From a virus, in IMG/VR virus record IMGVR_UViG_3300027985_000227, positions 1-64,000 of that record: a stretch of DNA of 64,000 nucleotides. One strand, written 5' to 3'. This document shows positions 29,053-37,863 of this stretch, in pieces. A program made the position numbers and the translations under genes. The first letter of the stretch is position 1; each line of letters begins with the position of its first letter. Under the pieces are notes generated by a model. It did not search any database, was not told where the DNA came from, and worked only from the letters and a program-made list of their open reading frames with translations.

Positions 29053-30741
29053 ATGAATCTGCTTTTAACGTTAGGTCACAATAGTTCAGCCATACTAGTC
29101 AGCAGTAATGGTGAAGTTCTGTGCGGGTATGAGAATGAGCGTTTGACTCACGTAAAGTCAGATAGCAAATTTCCTATAGAAGCTATACAGGAAATAATGA
29201 AGCATCACTCTATTCCAGTGAATGTAAGTGTGTTCGTAAGCCATTGGTTTACAAACTGTATTCTCCCAGATCTACCAAATAAGTGGTGGGATCCAATAAC
29301 GTTATTCAAACTATTTCCAGAGGCTACTGTCTATTCTCTGGACAAAGACTTTACACACCATGATGCTCATTGCTATAGTGCGCTAGCATTCTTGGATAAA
29401 CCTGAATATAATGATCACACAGTAATAGTGTGCGATGGATTTGGTAACTTCGGTGAAACACTGAGTATCTACAGAGTTAACGGCTCTGGAAGAGAGCCAG
29501 AGCTAATTAAACGAGCTTTTGGGTACTCGTCTTCTCTTGGTTTATTCTATCAATATGCTACGGCATATTTAGGCTTAACAATGAACCAAGATGAATACAA
29601 GTTACTCGGATATGAAGCACACATATACGAGCATATTATATGTGAAAAGGGGTTACAAATTCTTTATAGGGAAGCAGAAAAGCTTTCTAGCAAATTTATA
29701 CAGGACATAGTGAGTTCATCTGTAGTTGACAAGTTTGATCCTATGCTATCCATAGACGCTCTTCCAGCTTTACGAGAAAACTACAGAGTATTTTTCGATG
29801 AGCTGTTAGCTGAAGTTAGATTACACAAATCCATGGAAATAGGTAAGATTCGTATAGCTATATCTCACTTTGTTCAACGAGTGGTAGAACAAACATTAGG
29901 ATACATAGTAGCGTCATACACACCAAAGGACCTGTTATTGGTTGGTGGTGTGTTCATGAATGTCAAGCTAAATAACTACTTGTCAAAAATAGCTCCAGGA
30001 TACACGTCAATAATGCCACTAGCCGGAGATCAAGGTGCTGCAATTGGTGTATACCACAGACATACTGGCAAGTTTAAATGGCCTGGTAATCTGTTCTGGG
30101 GCAAACGTCATTTATACCATATTGATAATGACATATTAATACGGCCTAGATTCAACACATTAGAAAACACAGTATCGGCCCACAAAGTAATTGCCGCACT
30201 AATAAGCCAAAACTATATTGTCAATATAGTACACGGTAATATGGAGTTCGGTGCAAGGGCTCTTGGTAACACTAGCACACTGGCAAGACCTACAGAAGAA
30301 AATGTTCGTTATATAAATCAGTGTAATGAGCGATCAACAATAATGCCTATGGCCGGTGCATGTAAAATTGAGTTTGCAGAGCAGATACATGGTGATGACC
30401 TGTATTCTATACATAAATCAATGGAGTATATGATCTGCACACGTGACTTCAAAAATACTGAGCACATTAAACTTCGTGGTGCTGCTCACTATGACCCAGT
30501 AGAACAAAAGTTTACTGGGCGCACACAAATAGTCAGACCAGGGAATATAATATACGATATTCTTAACCATACTGACGATGATGTACAGCTGGTTATAAAT
30601 ACCAGTTTTAACCCACACGGTAAACCTATCTTGTTCAACATGATTGATGTGATTAATGGTCATAACTTCATGATTGAAAGAGATATAGATGATCGTGTAT
30701 TCACCTTTGTTATAACAAGAGGCTCACATGTCCAAGTTTAA
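29053..30741 (+). CDS. Carbamoyltransferase (NodU/TobZ family)
   Basis: A 562-residue protein of family length. The N-terminal Kae1-like domain has LGHNSSAIL, FTHHDAHCYSA (His102, His103, Asp104, His106; metal and substrate site), VCDGFGNFGE and LLVGGVFMNVKLN. The C-terminal YrdC-like domain has GNMEFGARALGNTST and VINTSFNPHGKP. Family members use carbamoyl phosphate and ATP to carbamoylate hydroxyl groups. Directly downstream are genes for making a hydroxymethylated pyrimidine nucleotide, so the likely target is the hydroxymethyl group of the phage base. Coupled to the next gene. Confidence 0.9.
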   Translation: MNLLLTLGHNSSAILVSSNGEVLCGYENERLTHVKSDSKFPIEAIQEIMKHHSIPVNVSVFVSHWFTNCILPDLPNKWWDPITLFKLFPEATVYSLDKDFTHHDAHCYSALAFLDKPEYNDHTVIVCDGFGNFGETLSIYRVNGSGREPELIKRAFGYSSSLGLFYQYATAYLGLTMNQDEYKLLGYEAHIYEHIICEKGLQILYREAEKLSSKFIQDIVSSSVVDKFDPMLSIDALPALRENYRVFFDELLAEVRLHKSMEIGKIRIAISHFVQRVVEQTLGYIVASYTPKDLLLVGGVFMNVKLNNYLSKIAPGYTSIMPLAGDQGAAIGVYHRHTGKFKWPGNLFWGKRHLYHIDNDILIRPRFNTLENTVSAHKVIAALISQNYIVNIVHGNMEFGARALGNTSTLARPTEENVRYINQCNERSTIMPMAGACKIEFAEQIHGDDLYSIHKSMEYMICTRDFKNTEHIKLRGAAHYDPVEQKFTGRTQIVRPGNIIYDILNHTDDDVQLVINTSFNPHGKPILFNMIDVINGHNFMIERDIDDRVFTFVITRGSHVQV

Positions 30742-31126
30742 GCAGGTTGTAGAATTTAATAAGAATGTACTTGGCATTTCGCCACGTGATCTTGGTATGC
30801 AGAGTGAGGAAGAATTCAGGTTATCTGTTCATCAGCTAACAGAAGAAGTTCTAGAGATACAAGAAGCATATGAGGATAAGGATTTTATCGCGCTTATCGA
30901 CGGACTACATGATCTGGAATACTTCCTTCTCGGTGTAATGTATAAAATCGGTCTAACTGAAGATAAGCACGAGCAGATCTTTTCAGCCATACACGAGGCC
31001 AATACCAAGAAGGTACGAGGCACAAAACTTTCTCGTCAAGGTTATGGTGATAGTGCTGACGCTGTAAAGCCAGATGGTTGGGTAGCACCAGAGACCGCCA
31101 TAGCTCGTATATTGGAGGCAAAATGA
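30728..31126 (+). CDS. All-alpha NTP pyrophosphatase (MazG/dCTPase-like)
   Basis: A 132-residue helical protein with LTEEVLEIQEAYEDKDFIA and LIDGLHDLEYFLLG, the ExxE..ExxxD metal pattern of MazG-type pyrophosphohydrolases. In T4 a dCTP pyrophosphatase removes dCTP and feeds dCMP to the hydroxymethylase; the position here suggests the same role, but the substrate is inferred. Start and stop overlap both neighbours. Confidence 0.8.
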   Translation: MSKFKQVVEFNKNVLGISPRDLGMQSEEEFRLSVHQLTEEVLEIQEAYEDKDFIALIDGLHDLEYFLLGVMYKIGLTEDKHEQIFSAIHEANTKKVRGTKLSRQGYGDSADAVKPDGWVAPETAIARILEAK

Positions 31127-31641
31127 AGAGCATTATCGTAGAAGGTTACGATAACATGGGTAAGTCAACATTGATTGATGACTTACACCACACATCTTCA
31201 TTTAACTTTCCAATACACAGAGCAGGTCCACCAGCGCAAAACGATGCTCATGCCATTTTATGTTGTGAAGAGCAACTAGATAAAATGGTTCACCAATCGT
31301 CATACACGCTTTTTGATCGTATCACACCTATATCCAGGACATGTTACCAGTTTGACATAGGTGATCGTCACAGACGTACTCTAAGTATGTTCTTACGTGA
31401 AATGATGAGGCACTCTATCATAGTATGGTGCGATACTGATAACGACCCTGAATCACACGTAGTTAAAGAGTATGATACACCGGAGCACCTTGAATTCTTG
31501 CACAACAATGAATTCAAAATCATCTCGAATTATAGAGACATTATGGCATCATTGCCTGGTGTGATTCGATATGATTATAGAGCGCACAGTATAGACCAAC
31601 TTGTGGAGAAGATAGATGTCGCCGTTTCTAGCCGCCTATAA
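31123..31641 (+). CDS. P-loop nucleotide kinase
   Basis: A 172-residue protein from ATG 31123 (overlapping the upstream TGA). The Walker A motif is VEGYDNMGKSTLID (residues 6-19), and LFDRITPIS resembles the DR(Y/F)..S motif of dNMP and deoxynucleoside kinases. Inferred roles are phosphorylation of 5-hydroxymethyl-dCMP, as T4 gp1 does, or a polynucleotide-level kinase as in phages with hypermodified thymine. Overlaps the hydroxymethylase gene by 26 bases. Confidence 0.75.
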   Translation: MKSIIVEGYDNMGKSTLIDDLHHTSSFNFPIHRAGPPAQNDAHAILCCEEQLDKMVHQSSYTLFDRITPISRTCYQFDIGDRHRRTLSMFLREMMRHSIIVWCDTDNDPESHVVKEYDTPEHLEFLHNNEFKIISNYRDIMASLPGVIRYDYRAHSIDQLVEKIDVAVSSRL

Positions 31642-32407
31642 CGAACTGAAGACACGTGGACAACTTACAGCGCCGCGTGGACATCGGGTATTAGAGATAG
31701 AGGATTTCAGTATAGACTTCCATCCTATACTTGACCGATTCTCTAACTTCGATGCTCGTAAGATGAGCATCGACTATGCCAAGAAAGAGATGGCCTGGTA
31801 TCTTCGCGGTGATCGTTATGAAATGACGATCACAGAAGAAGCTCAGATGTGGAAACAGATTATTGACGTAGACGGAGGAATCAACTCCAATTATGGTCAG
31901 TATATTTTCCACGATCAATCACAGTACAAGTGGGTTATCGCCGAGTTAAAGCGAGACAAGGATTCACGACGTGCATCGATGATGCTGTTAAATCACACCC
32001 ACTTCAGACCAAATAATCCTGATGTTGTGTGTACGTATGCTATCAACTTCCGCATACGAAATAATCGTCTGAACATGTCCATACATATGAGATCATGGGA
32101 CGCCATATGGGGAATGACCAACGATGTGTTCTGCTTCAGTGTAATATACGAAGTAGTTTACTCGCTTCTTCGTGAACACTATGTAGATCTGCAGGTAGGT
32201 AACTACCACCACACAGCTGACTCATTTCATGTGTATGAGCGGCACTTCAAAATGCTGGATAAGCTCATATCAGATGGGATGGGCGGATACAAACCTGTGT
32301 ACTGTCCTACCATATCTGGCCACGAAGAAGCTAAGTGGTTAATTCGTAATAAATCAAAGCAACCGTTCCCGAAGTATCGCTTCAGTGAGTGGTTGTTTAC
32401 TGTATAA
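31616..32407 (+). CDS. Predicted dCMP hydroxymethylase (thymidylate synthase fold)
   Basis: A 263-residue ThyA-fold protein. The catalytic Cys is in PDVVCTYAINF (Cys139), the phosphate-binding Arg pair is at 118-119, and HMRSWDAIWGM, LQVGNYHHTADSFHVY follow the TS order. At the position of the Asn that selects dUMP in ThyA (GLPFN) this protein has Asp170 (GMTND), the change known in T4-type dCMP hydroxymethylases. With ThyX encoded next door for dTMP, this enzyme is free for base modification. It likely makes 5-hydroxymethyl-dCMP. Alignment was by eye. Confidence 0.8.
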   Translation: MSPFLAAYNELKTRGQLTAPRGHRVLEIEDFSIDFHPILDRFSNFDARKMSIDYAKKEMAWYLRGDRYEMTITEEAQMWKQIIDVDGGINSNYGQYIFHDQSQYKWVIAELKRDKDSRRASMMLLNHTHFRPNNPDVVCTYAINFRIRNNRLNMSIHMRSWDAIWGMTNDVFCFSVIYEVVYSLLREHYVDLQVGNYHHTADSFHVYERHFKMLDKLISDGMGGYKPVYCPTISGHEEAKWLIRNKSKQPFPKYRFSEWLFTV

Positions 32408-32417
32408 TGAGGTTGTT

Positions 32418-33140
32418 ATGGAAAAAATACAAGTTTTGGATCACGGGTTCGTTCAGCTACGTAACCTTTCTGGCCCAACAAGACGTGTCTTCGATGGTGA
32501 CAGTATTAGAGATTTTGACGGTGACGATACTGATCCAGCCAACAGTGCAAGGATGTCTTTTGACTCTATGGATTCTGGAAGAACTCGTGATGAAGATTTA
32601 CGGTTAGCTGAGTATTTGATGAAAAACAAACATACCACACCTTTTGAAATGATAGAAGTGTGGATTGAGATGAAGATGCCAATCTTCGTAGCTCGTCAGT
32701 TTGTTCGCCATCGTACAGTGACTATCAATGAGGTGTCAGCCAGATACGTCACACTTCCAGAAGAATGGTATATACCAGATGTGGTCGGCGGCAAAGCGGC
32801 CACTGCTAAACAGGGTCAGGAAGACACTTTGCCATTGGCTGTGCAAGATACGTTCAAGGTTGTATTAAACGAAGACTGTAAACGCAGTTATGATAGTTAT
32901 CTTGACTTCATTAATGTTGGTGTAGCTAATGAGCACGCTCGCCTTTTCCTACACGTTAACCACTATACCCACTGGTTATGGAAGCAGGACCTGCACAACA
33001 TCATGCACTTCTTAAGCTTGCGTGATCACAGTCATGCTCAAATAGAGGCGCAGCTTTATGGTAAGGCCGTAGACGCTCTACTTCGTCAGCATTTACCACA
33101 CTCTATGGAGCTTTACGACAAATACAGGCGGATGAAATGA
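32418..33140 (+). CDS. thyX: Flavin-dependent thymidylate synthase
   Basis: A 240-residue protein; ATG 32418 follows GAGG by five bases. The ThyX signature RHRTVTINEVSARY (RHRX7S plus RY) is complete, and FLSLRDHSHAQIEAQ provides the C-terminal substrate site. It converts dUMP to dTMP using FAD, NADPH and methylene-tetrahydrofolate. Presence beside a ThyA-fold homologue implies that the homologue has another job. Confidence 0.95.
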   Translation: MEKIQVLDHGFVQLRNLSGPTRRVFDGDSIRDFDGDDTDPANSARMSFDSMDSGRTRDEDLRLAEYLMKNKHTTPFEMIEVWIEMKMPIFVARQFVRHRTVTINEVSARYVTLPEEWYIPDVVGGKAATAKQGQEDTLPLAVQDTFKVVLNEDCKRSYDSYLDFINVGVANEHARLFLHVNHYTHWLWKQDLHNIMHFLSLRDHSHAQIEAQLYGKAVDALLRQHLPHSMELYDKYRRMK

Positions 33141-33171
33141 AGGTTTACCTCATAACGTGACATCCCTCCCG

Positions 33172-33200
33172 TGTACTCTTTGGTTATATTATGGTATAGT
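33172..33200 (+). promoter_or_regulatory. Sigma-70-like promoter
   Basis: TGTACT (33172-33177), a 17-bp spacer and TATAGT (33195-33200), with GAGG before ATG 33220. It drives the small gene and dCMP deaminase. Confidence 0.6.
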
Positions 33201-33219
33201 ATGATTAGAGGTAACAAAT

Positions 33220-33408
33220 ATGACTGAAGAGTACACAGAAGAGGATTATGAACGTAGACATCAAAAGGCCGAAGAATTTAGTGTAGAATTCAAGGCTTTA
33301 GTGCGTAAGTACTTTCCTGAATATCCTGTAAACAGTTTTGAAATGGATTTACTGTACAACATACAAGATCGTACATCTTGTTTTAGTCCATATATTTGGA
33401 GTGATTGA
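33220..33408 (+). CDS. Small acidic hypothetical protein
   Basis: A 62-residue acidic protein starting MTEEYTEEDYERRHQK. Its TGA overlaps the ATG of the deaminase gene, so it is co-translated with it. No family recognised. Confidence 0.55.
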   Translation: MTEEYTEEDYERRHQKAEEFSVEFKALVRKYFPEYPVNSFEMDLLYNIQDRTSCFSPYIWSD

Positions 33409-33866
33409 TGAGACCGTCCAGAACCCAATACTTCTGTGAAATGGTTAAAGTTGTTGCATCTCGTGGGTCATGCAGACGACGTAAGGTCGGTTGCATCCTT
33501 ATAGACAAACACCATTTTGTTCTGTCTACAGGTTACAATGGTCGCCCATCAGGATTTGATAATTGTCTAGACCACCCTTGTGAGGGTGCTGATGCCAAGT
33601 CTGGACAAGATTTAGATAAGTGCGAAGCCATCCACGCAGAGGCTAACGCGCTTCTTCAGTGCCCTGATACAAATCGTGTATACAAGGCATACTGCACAAC
33701 GGCACCATGCATTCACTGTGTGAAGTTGCTGTTAAACACGTCATGTGAAGAAATAGTTTTTATCGATACGTACCCGCACGCTAACGTATCGAAGGAGTTG
33801 TGGGAGCGTGCTGGTAGAAAATGGACTAAATACGATGAAGACTATTCTAAACATTCTGACAGCTAA
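33408..33866 (+). CDS. Deoxycytidylate deaminase
   Basis: A 152-residue zinc deaminase. CEAIHAEANALLQ gives the HAE zinc ligand and proton shuttle, and TTAPCIHCVKLLL gives the PCxxC ligands. It converts dCMP to dUMP, which ThyX then methylates. Together with the upstream pyrophosphatase and hydroxymethylase it balances normal and modified pyrimidine pools. Confidence 0.9.
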   Translation: MRPSRTQYFCEMVKVVASRGSCRRRKVGCILIDKHHFVLSTGYNGRPSGFDNCLDHPCEGADAKSGQDLDKCEAIHAEANALLQCPDTNRVYKAYCTTAPCIHCVKLLLNTSCEEIVFIDTYPHANVSKELWERAGRKWTKYDEDYSKHSDS

Positions 33867-34026
33867 AGTGTGGCTTCCTGAATCCGTATACCACTTACTT
33901 CCGTATGTGTATACGTCAGCAGCCGTTATTTTCTTCATTTCAAAGGCGTATATGTTAGGCTCACTCACTCTTCTGTGGGGAGCATATGTGATTGTATGCC
34001 GCAGAGCCAACGCGAGAATGTGGTAA
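33835..34026 (+). CDS. Small membrane protein
   Basis: A 63-residue protein from ATG 33835, overlapping the deaminase end. Two hydrophobic segments (PYVYTSAAVIFFIS and GSLTLLWGAYVIV) suggest a hairpin in the inner membrane. Function unknown. Confidence 0.5.
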   Translation: MKTILNILTAKVWLPESVYHLLPYVYTSAAVIFFISKAYMLGSLTLLWGAYVIVCRRANARMW

Positions 34027-34307
34027 TGAAACTAAACGAAAAGATTTATGAGTTTGTAGACGACATGAATCGTCACATGCAGGAGATACCAAACGGTATG
34101 CAGCTAGAATTCAATGACGCGCTCAGTTCTTTGTGCAGAGTAGTTGTAGCACTGGAACACGCGGATAGAATGAAAACTGACGATCGTCAGGTTAAAAGTA
34201 GCAATGCATCTACTAACAACTTAAATAACAGAGAGCAGCTGGAGCGCACATATCGTCGTTTATGCGATATACCACAAGACGATGATCATATGTATGATCA
34301 AACCTGA
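34026..34307 (+). CDS. Small hypothetical protein
   Basis: A 93-residue polar helical protein starting MKLNEKIYEFVDDMN, coupled to the membrane-protein gene. An Asn/Ser-rich linker (SSNASTNNLNN) separates two helices. Its stop codon lies in the first bases of repeat copy 2. Confidence 0.5.
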   Translation: MKLNEKIYEFVDDMNRHMQEIPNGMQLEFNDALSSLCRVVVALEHADRMKTDDRQVKSSNASTNNLNNREQLERTYRRLCDIPQDDDHMYDQT

Positions 34308-34424
34308 GCGCTCTGGTATAAACACCTGTAGCAGCCCGTAGCTACATATTAATAACTTTTTAGAGTTTAACCAGAGCGCTCAGAATTACTCTGACATACA
34401 TCCGGTTACATACTTCTAAGTTAA
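34300..34424 (+). repeat. 125-bp cruciform repeat, copy 2
   Basis: Nearly identical to 15449-15574 in the outer arms, the GTAGC/GCTAC hairpin and the CATCCGGTTACATACTTCT end. Outer arms here are GAGCGCTCTGGT / ACCAGAGCGCTC, a perfect match. It ends 19 bases before the DNA ligase ATG. Confidence 0.8.
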
Positions 34425-34443
34425 TTTTTAAGAGTTACTTAAC

Positions 34444-35529
34444 ATGACTACATCGACCAAGATACGTTTATACAAGAATCACATGAACTCTATCGGCTAT
34501 TGGGACATATGGTTCGTTGATAACGTAATTCATATTGAACATGCAACATGTGTAGGTTGTTCACCAGTTCACCACACAGAGACTGTTCATGAAGGCAAAC
34601 AAAGTCGTTCACTGCGTGAGCAAGTAATCAGTCGTATAAAGTCACGTGTCAATAAGCAATTAGATAAGGGCTATGTAAGGACCATAGATGAAGCACGAAG
34701 TGCTCCAACTAATACTCTTAATTTCCTTCAACCTATGCTAGCTCAAAGAATAGAGCGAGTATCGGGTATCAATTGGACAGAATCGTATATTCAGCCAAAA
34801 CTAGATGGGCACAGATGTTTGATAACTCGCTTTGAAGGTAACTTGGTTGCGTATTCACGACAAGGTAAGATCATCGATACCATTGACCATGTATTCGAGA
34901 TGTTGGCCGATCTGCCTGAAGGTGTAACTCTAGACGGAGAGCTCTACTGTGATGGAGTAAAGTTGCAAGAGATTGCGTCTTGGGTAAAACGTAAGCAAGT
35001 GAATACTGAACGACTGTCTTACAATGTGTTTGACTTAGTATCAGATAAACCGTTTAGTCAGCGGCACAGTGACTTGCTTAATATACTTAGTGTGGACGAA
35101 GAACGAATCCAACCTATACAGATCGTTCCTACTTACCAAGTAAAATACCTGCGTGACTTTAACATACACGAAAAACTACACGAATTCAGAAGTATGGGTT
35201 ATGAAGGTGTAATTGTACGACACAGTTCCAAGGGATACGAAGCCGGTCGCAGGTCACAATCTCTTGTGAAAGTAAAGCACATGAGCGATACAGAATGCAC
35301 GGTATCTGACGTAGAGCCATCTAAAGATGGTTGGGGTATATTGGTGTGTAAGACTGATGGTGGAGCTACATTCAGAGTATCAGCTCCAGGGTCATTACAA
35401 GAAAAACAACACGTACTTGACAATAAAGACCTGTATATAGGTAAACTGGTTACTGTAGAATTCAGCATGTACACCAAGGACAAAGTTCCTTTTCATCCTG
35501 TAGCGTTACGTTTCAGGGAAGATATTTAA
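34444..35529 (+). CDS. ATP-dependent DNA ligase
   Basis: A 361-residue ligase. Motif I YIQPKLDGHRC carries the AMP-linked Lys; LDGELYCDG (motif III-like), GYEGVIVRH (motif IV) and SLVKVKH (motif V) follow, then an OB-fold domain. An N-terminal extension of about 80 residues (NSIGYWDIWFVDN) resembles a WGR-type domain. It seals nicks in phage DNA. The gene is placed behind repeat copy 2 and its stop overlaps the convergent tail gene by four bases. Confidence 0.9.
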   Translation: MTTSTKIRLYKNHMNSIGYWDIWFVDNVIHIEHATCVGCSPVHHTETVHEGKQSRSLREQVISRIKSRVNKQLDKGYVRTIDEARSAPTNTLNFLQPMLAQRIERVSGINWTESYIQPKLDGHRCLITRFEGNLVAYSRQGKIIDTIDHVFEMLADLPEGVTLDGELYCDGVKLQEIASWVKRKQVNTERLSYNVFDLVSDKPFSQRHSDLLNILSVDEERIQPIQIVPTYQVKYLRDFNIHEKLHEFRSMGYEGVIVRHSSKGYEAGRRSQSLVKVKHMSDTECTVSDVEPSKDGWGILVCKTDGGATFRVSAPGSLQEKQHVLDNKDLYIGKLVTVEFSMYTKDKVPFHPVALRFREDI

Positions 35530-37688
35530 GGCGTATAACTGTTAGTCACTGTTATTTCTGGATATTGCTCTGAATAATGACCGTCCCTAAGTGTAAGCAC
35601 CTGTATACGAAGTGTAGTCCAGGCCGCGTTATTAGCAAATGACGTAGTTCTGGTGGGTGCTGACACTGTGTCAGTAAATACCAGTGAATCAACCTGATTG
35701 TACACATTCACTATATACGACGTTCCTGCTTCTTCTGTAGATGACGCGCTTACAGAATCGTCTATAAGATCAGCAGTATCAATTAATCTATTACGACCTG
35801 ACCAATCCACTGTTACAGTGGCTGTATTTACATCCGTGGCGTTATACACGCTATTGATCAAAAGATGTGCTGCTGGATACGGTAATACGGACCGCTCATC
35901 CACAGTCACATTTATCTGTGTAGCTGAAGCTATAGGCAATGTGCCAAGAGATGTCTTTGGTAACAGTTTAACGTCTAAATCTTCTCCAGCCGTATGAACC
36001 TGATCTAAGGTTTCCCAACCAGCGCCTACTGTTGGGAACAATATCACTGCACCAGACGTATGTTGTTTAGGTACAGAGTATATGCACCCTCGGCCCACCG
36101 TTATCTCGTGGTTGACAGTATCAATACTGTCAATGCGCATGCACTCGCCATCAAGATAAATATAATGCTTACCACCAGCAACAGCTTTGGCCATATTAGC
36201 GCCGTTCTGATATGGTATGACTGTAGCACCCGCACTGATTGTCGATGCAAGTGTACAATACGGTGAACTTGGGCCAGAACCAGTTTCGATATATGTTCCA
36301 GCACCGTCTGGACTAACATTAATACGATAGCCATAGTAGTCACCTATATTAACGTATCCGAATGTCATTAAATACTCATCAAGGTCGTCTAGAGTATCCA
36401 AATTAACGAACCCATTATTAGCTATATCCCAATAGCTAGCAGTAAGTACAGATTGATACGTGAGAGGAACGGGTGTAGTATTAGGTGAAGACCACAGATT
36501 AGCTTGACTACCTAAATACACATTAGACGTTCTAGCGAACACGTCTTCTATGGCATCCACTGTTATAGTCCCGTCTAATAATTCACCAAAGTCCACATGA
36601 CCTACACGAAATACTACGTCTACCGCCTGATGTTTAGCCCAAGAAAACTTGAACACCCCTCCTATATTGAGATTCCATGCTTTACGGTTAACCTTCATCT
36701 TTAACACACGAAGAGGGGACGATAAAACCATTAGATCGCGCGCAGCTATTTTTGCAGCGTCATCAGAGTTGGTTATACCAGGATAAGCTTTCTTTTTAGG
36801 TACTACGCCACCCTGCATAGTAATGTTGCCTTGATTATGAACAGTTACAGAATTGTCTTTACCACGATTAGAGAAATCAGTATACACTACAGTCATAGTG
36901 TTTATTGTTTCGCCCCAAAGCTTGGTATCATACTTCTGTAATTCTAGTACATTGGACTCATCATACGAATCTAAGTCACCTACAACGTAATCGTCACGAA
37001 TAAGCTTTATTACGAACTTACCAAGTTGTGGGTCTATGTATAGAGTAGCGTCTATATGTTCTAATACCATCATCACGAACTCTTCTATAGACGTAGCGTT
37101 AGCCCAATAAAACGATATACCTAGGCCTTCAGAATGTATTTTGATAGCTGCGGCTAAGAATGATGTCTCGTCTATAAAGGTAAACGAATAACCCATTCCC
37201 CAATCTGTATCAGTAAGACATTCACGAATGATGTGTACACCATTCATATCGTCACCTACTGCTGCGTATGATGGCTGCCATTGTGTAGTTCCGTCTGTAC
37301 GTATATTACGACGATTCAATAAAAACATCCATTGTTTTATGTACGGATTGTTGGCTGTTAAATAACACGACTTGAGTATTACACCTAACACACCACGAAA
37401 TGCCGGTACTAGTCCTCCAATGGCTGCGGCTAAATAAGCGTTAATGGACTGAGTAGGTTCTCCAAACTCAAAGTCCACATATCCTTGTACACCTCCTTCT
37501 CGTTCTGTACCACCAAATAGTTCTGGCTTGTCCATGTACACAGTCGAACTTCCAGTAATAGGTGTGTCAGTTAGCAGTCTGTCACCAACATAGATTTCGT
37601 CTATGCTATCCACAGGACCATACCCAAGTACCATGTGCATATCCATGTAGTACTTATAACCTGTTACTGCGCTACCTTTAGAGCCCAT
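35526..37688 (-). CDS. Tail tip / central hub protein (J-like)
   Basis: A 720-residue protein, last gene of the minus-strand late transcript. It has the character of phage tail-hub proteins: an N-terminal hub part (VDSIDEIYVGDRLL), a middle SFAAAIKIH-type domain with IDPQLGKFVIKLIRDD, and C-terminal beta domains ending in a fibronectin-like segment. It likely forms the tail tip and contacts the host receptor. The tail-to-tail stop overlaps the ligase stop. Confidence 0.75.
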   Translation of the reverse strand: MGSKGSAVTGYKYYMDMHMVLGYGPVDSIDEIYVGDRLLTDTPITGSSTVYMDKPELFGGTEREGGVQGYVDFEFGEPTQSINAYLAAAIGGLVPAFRGVLGVILKSCYLTANNPYIKQWMFLLNRRNIRTDGTTQWQPSYAAVGDDMNGVHIIRECLTDTDWGMGYSFTFIDETSFLAAAIKIHSEGLGISFYWANATSIEEFVMMVLEHIDATLYIDPQLGKFVIKLIRDDYVVGDLDSYDESNVLELQKYDTKLWGETINTMTVVYTDFSNRGKDNSVTVHNQGNITMQGGVVPKKKAYPGITNSDDAAKIAARDLMVLSSPLRVLKMKVNRKAWNLNIGGVFKFSWAKHQAVDVVFRVGHVDFGELLDGTITVDAIEDVFARTSNVYLGSQANLWSSPNTTPVPLTYQSVLTASYWDIANNGFVNLDTLDDLDEYLMTFGYVNIGDYYGYRINVSPDGAGTYIETGSGPSSPYCTLASTISAGATVIPYQNGANMAKAVAGGKHYIYLDGECMRIDSIDTVNHEITVGRGCIYSVPKQHTSGAVILFPTVGAGWETLDQVHTAGEDLDVKLLPKTSLGTLPIASATQINVTVDERSVLPYPAAHLLINSVYNATDVNTATVTVDWSGRNRLIDTADLIDDSVSASSTEEAGTSYIVNVYNQVDSLVFTDTVSAPTRTTSFANNAAWTTLRIQVLTLRDGHYSEQYPEITVTNSYTP

Positions 37689-37863
37689 TTTTTATTTTCC
37701 TCAATAATTCTATAGCATTAGCGTCATTAAGGGCACGCAATCTATCTTCAGATATGCCGTTTAATCTAAAGTCATTATAGTCCACACCAGCATTTTTGCA
37801 CCATAGACGTAATCCTCTATTGCACAAACCAAATGACTTAGCGTGTTGATGAGTTACTATCAT
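37678..37863 (-). CDS. Small conserved-type tail-region protein
   Basis: A 61-residue protein starting MIVTHQHAKSFGLCNRGLRLW. Proteins of this type with a Cys-x-Arg-Gly helix and an NGI..L motif are usually found just upstream of tail-tip genes in siphophages. Role unknown, possibly tail tip assembly. It overlaps both neighbours. Confidence 0.6.
   Translation of the reverse strand: MIVTHQHAKSFGLCNRGLRLWCKNAGVDYNDFRLNGISEDRLRALNDANAIELLRKIKNGL

Noticed and set aside
31616-32407. Ordinary thymidylate synthase annotation
   Set aside because: The dUMP-selecting Asn is replaced by Asp and ThyX is encoded next door, so a hydroxymethylase is the better call.
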